From Sinorhizobium shofinae (GTDB taxonomy: Bacteria; Pseudomonadota; Alphaproteobacteria; Rhizobiales; Rhizobiaceae), in the NCBI GenBank assembly GCA_001704765.1, contig MBFK01000006.1, positions 62,001 to 126,000 of the forward strand: DNA of 64,000 nt, written 5' to 3'. A program made the position numbers and the translations under genes. Under the pieces are notes generated by a model. That model ran no database searches, had not been told where the DNA came from, and was given only the letters and a program-made list of their open reading frames with translations. Shown here piece after piece: positions 63,957 to 64,000 of this stretch. Position 1 is the first letter of the stretch; each line of letters opens with the position of its first letter.

Positions 63957-64000
63957 TTAGCCGAGCGCGCGCACGGCGTCCGCAGCGAAGCGGGACAATG
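63957..64000 (-). CDS. possible C-terminal end of a gene entering from the right edge
   Basis: On the minus strand TAA at 63957-63959 is preceded in frame by codons for SRFAADAVRALG, which looks like the end of a coding sequence. Only 14 codons are visible, so this is tentative. Confidence 0.3.
   Translation of the reverse strand, partial: LSRFAADAVRALG

Overview
The window is bacterial chromosome of about 62% GC (estimated by eye) from an alphaproteobacterium of the Rhizobiaceae, most likely Sinorhizobium/Ensifer. Support comes from protein content (IalB-type secreted protein, DUF2259, DUF3606, DUF502, a YejA-like binding protein, SdhE next to recG and mfd), an alphaproteobacterial SOS box (GTTC-N7-GTTC) upstream of lexA, and a glnB-glnA operon behind a sigma-54 promoter. 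Genus is inferred from recalled protein similarity, not from a search. About 66 protein genes or relics and four tRNA genes are described. I see no rRNA, CRISPR array, prophage, transposase or plasmid replication gene.

Layout. 1-2.6 kb: end of trpD and a PpiD-like periplasmic chaperone (minus). 2.9-9.3 kb: Na/Pi cotransporter, then the UDP-GlcNAc precursor genes glmU and glmS, an acetyltransferase and a DUF502 membrane protein (plus). 9.4-15.4 kb: recG (minus), sdhE and mfd (plus). 15.4-19.5 kb: DsbA-type oxidoreductase, YejA-like peptide-binding protein, IalB-like protein, hspQ. 19.6-21.6 kb: glnA and glnB with an upstream sigma-54 promoter. 21.8-29.7 kb: NAD(P)HX repair enzyme, gpt, molybdopterin-binding protein, a frameshifted wrbA, several small unknown genes, tRNA-Leu, ilvA, HlyU-like protein. 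29.8-33.3 kb: two further frameshifted genes (a Tat-exported cyclic-nucleotide phosphodiesterase/nucleotidase and a membrane GGDEF cyclase). 33.3-40.7 kb: Lrp regulator and divergent alanine dehydrogenase, then sseA, alaX and cysK (sulfur/cysteine and aminoacyl-tRNA editing), an SDR enzyme and an SMR efflux pair. 40.8-43.9 kb: tRNA-Asn, tRNA-Cys, DUF3606, lexA, a 55-residue lipoprotein, tRNA-Ala and a truncated tRNA-Ser 3' end. 43.9-50.4 kb: an accessory carbohydrate locus (LacI regulator, DUF2264 protein, dehydrogenase, isomerase; divergent sugar-binding protein) that lacks its permeases and ends in a relic of an unrelated ABC ATPase. 50.4-58.6 kb: hydrolase, membrane proteins, PilZ, purB, DUF2259, rpe, P1 peptidase, amino-acid-type binding protein, flavin reductase. 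58.7-63.9 kb: a CoxD/CoxE/XdhC/MocA-like group for maturing a molybdenum hydroxylase, followed by a TfoX-N protein.

The main anomalies are four otherwise well conserved genes each broken by a one- or two-base deletion (wrbA, the nucleotidase, the GGDEF gene, the DUF2259 gene), which look more like consensus errors than biology but need reads to settle; the solitary tRNA-Ser 3' fragment; the incomplete sugar importer; and the molybdo-enzyme maturation group without its oxidoreductase. I do not see a clearly new biological system. The closest candidates are the DUF2264 carbohydrate locus and an overlapping pair of very small unknown genes at 26.5-26.9 kb.
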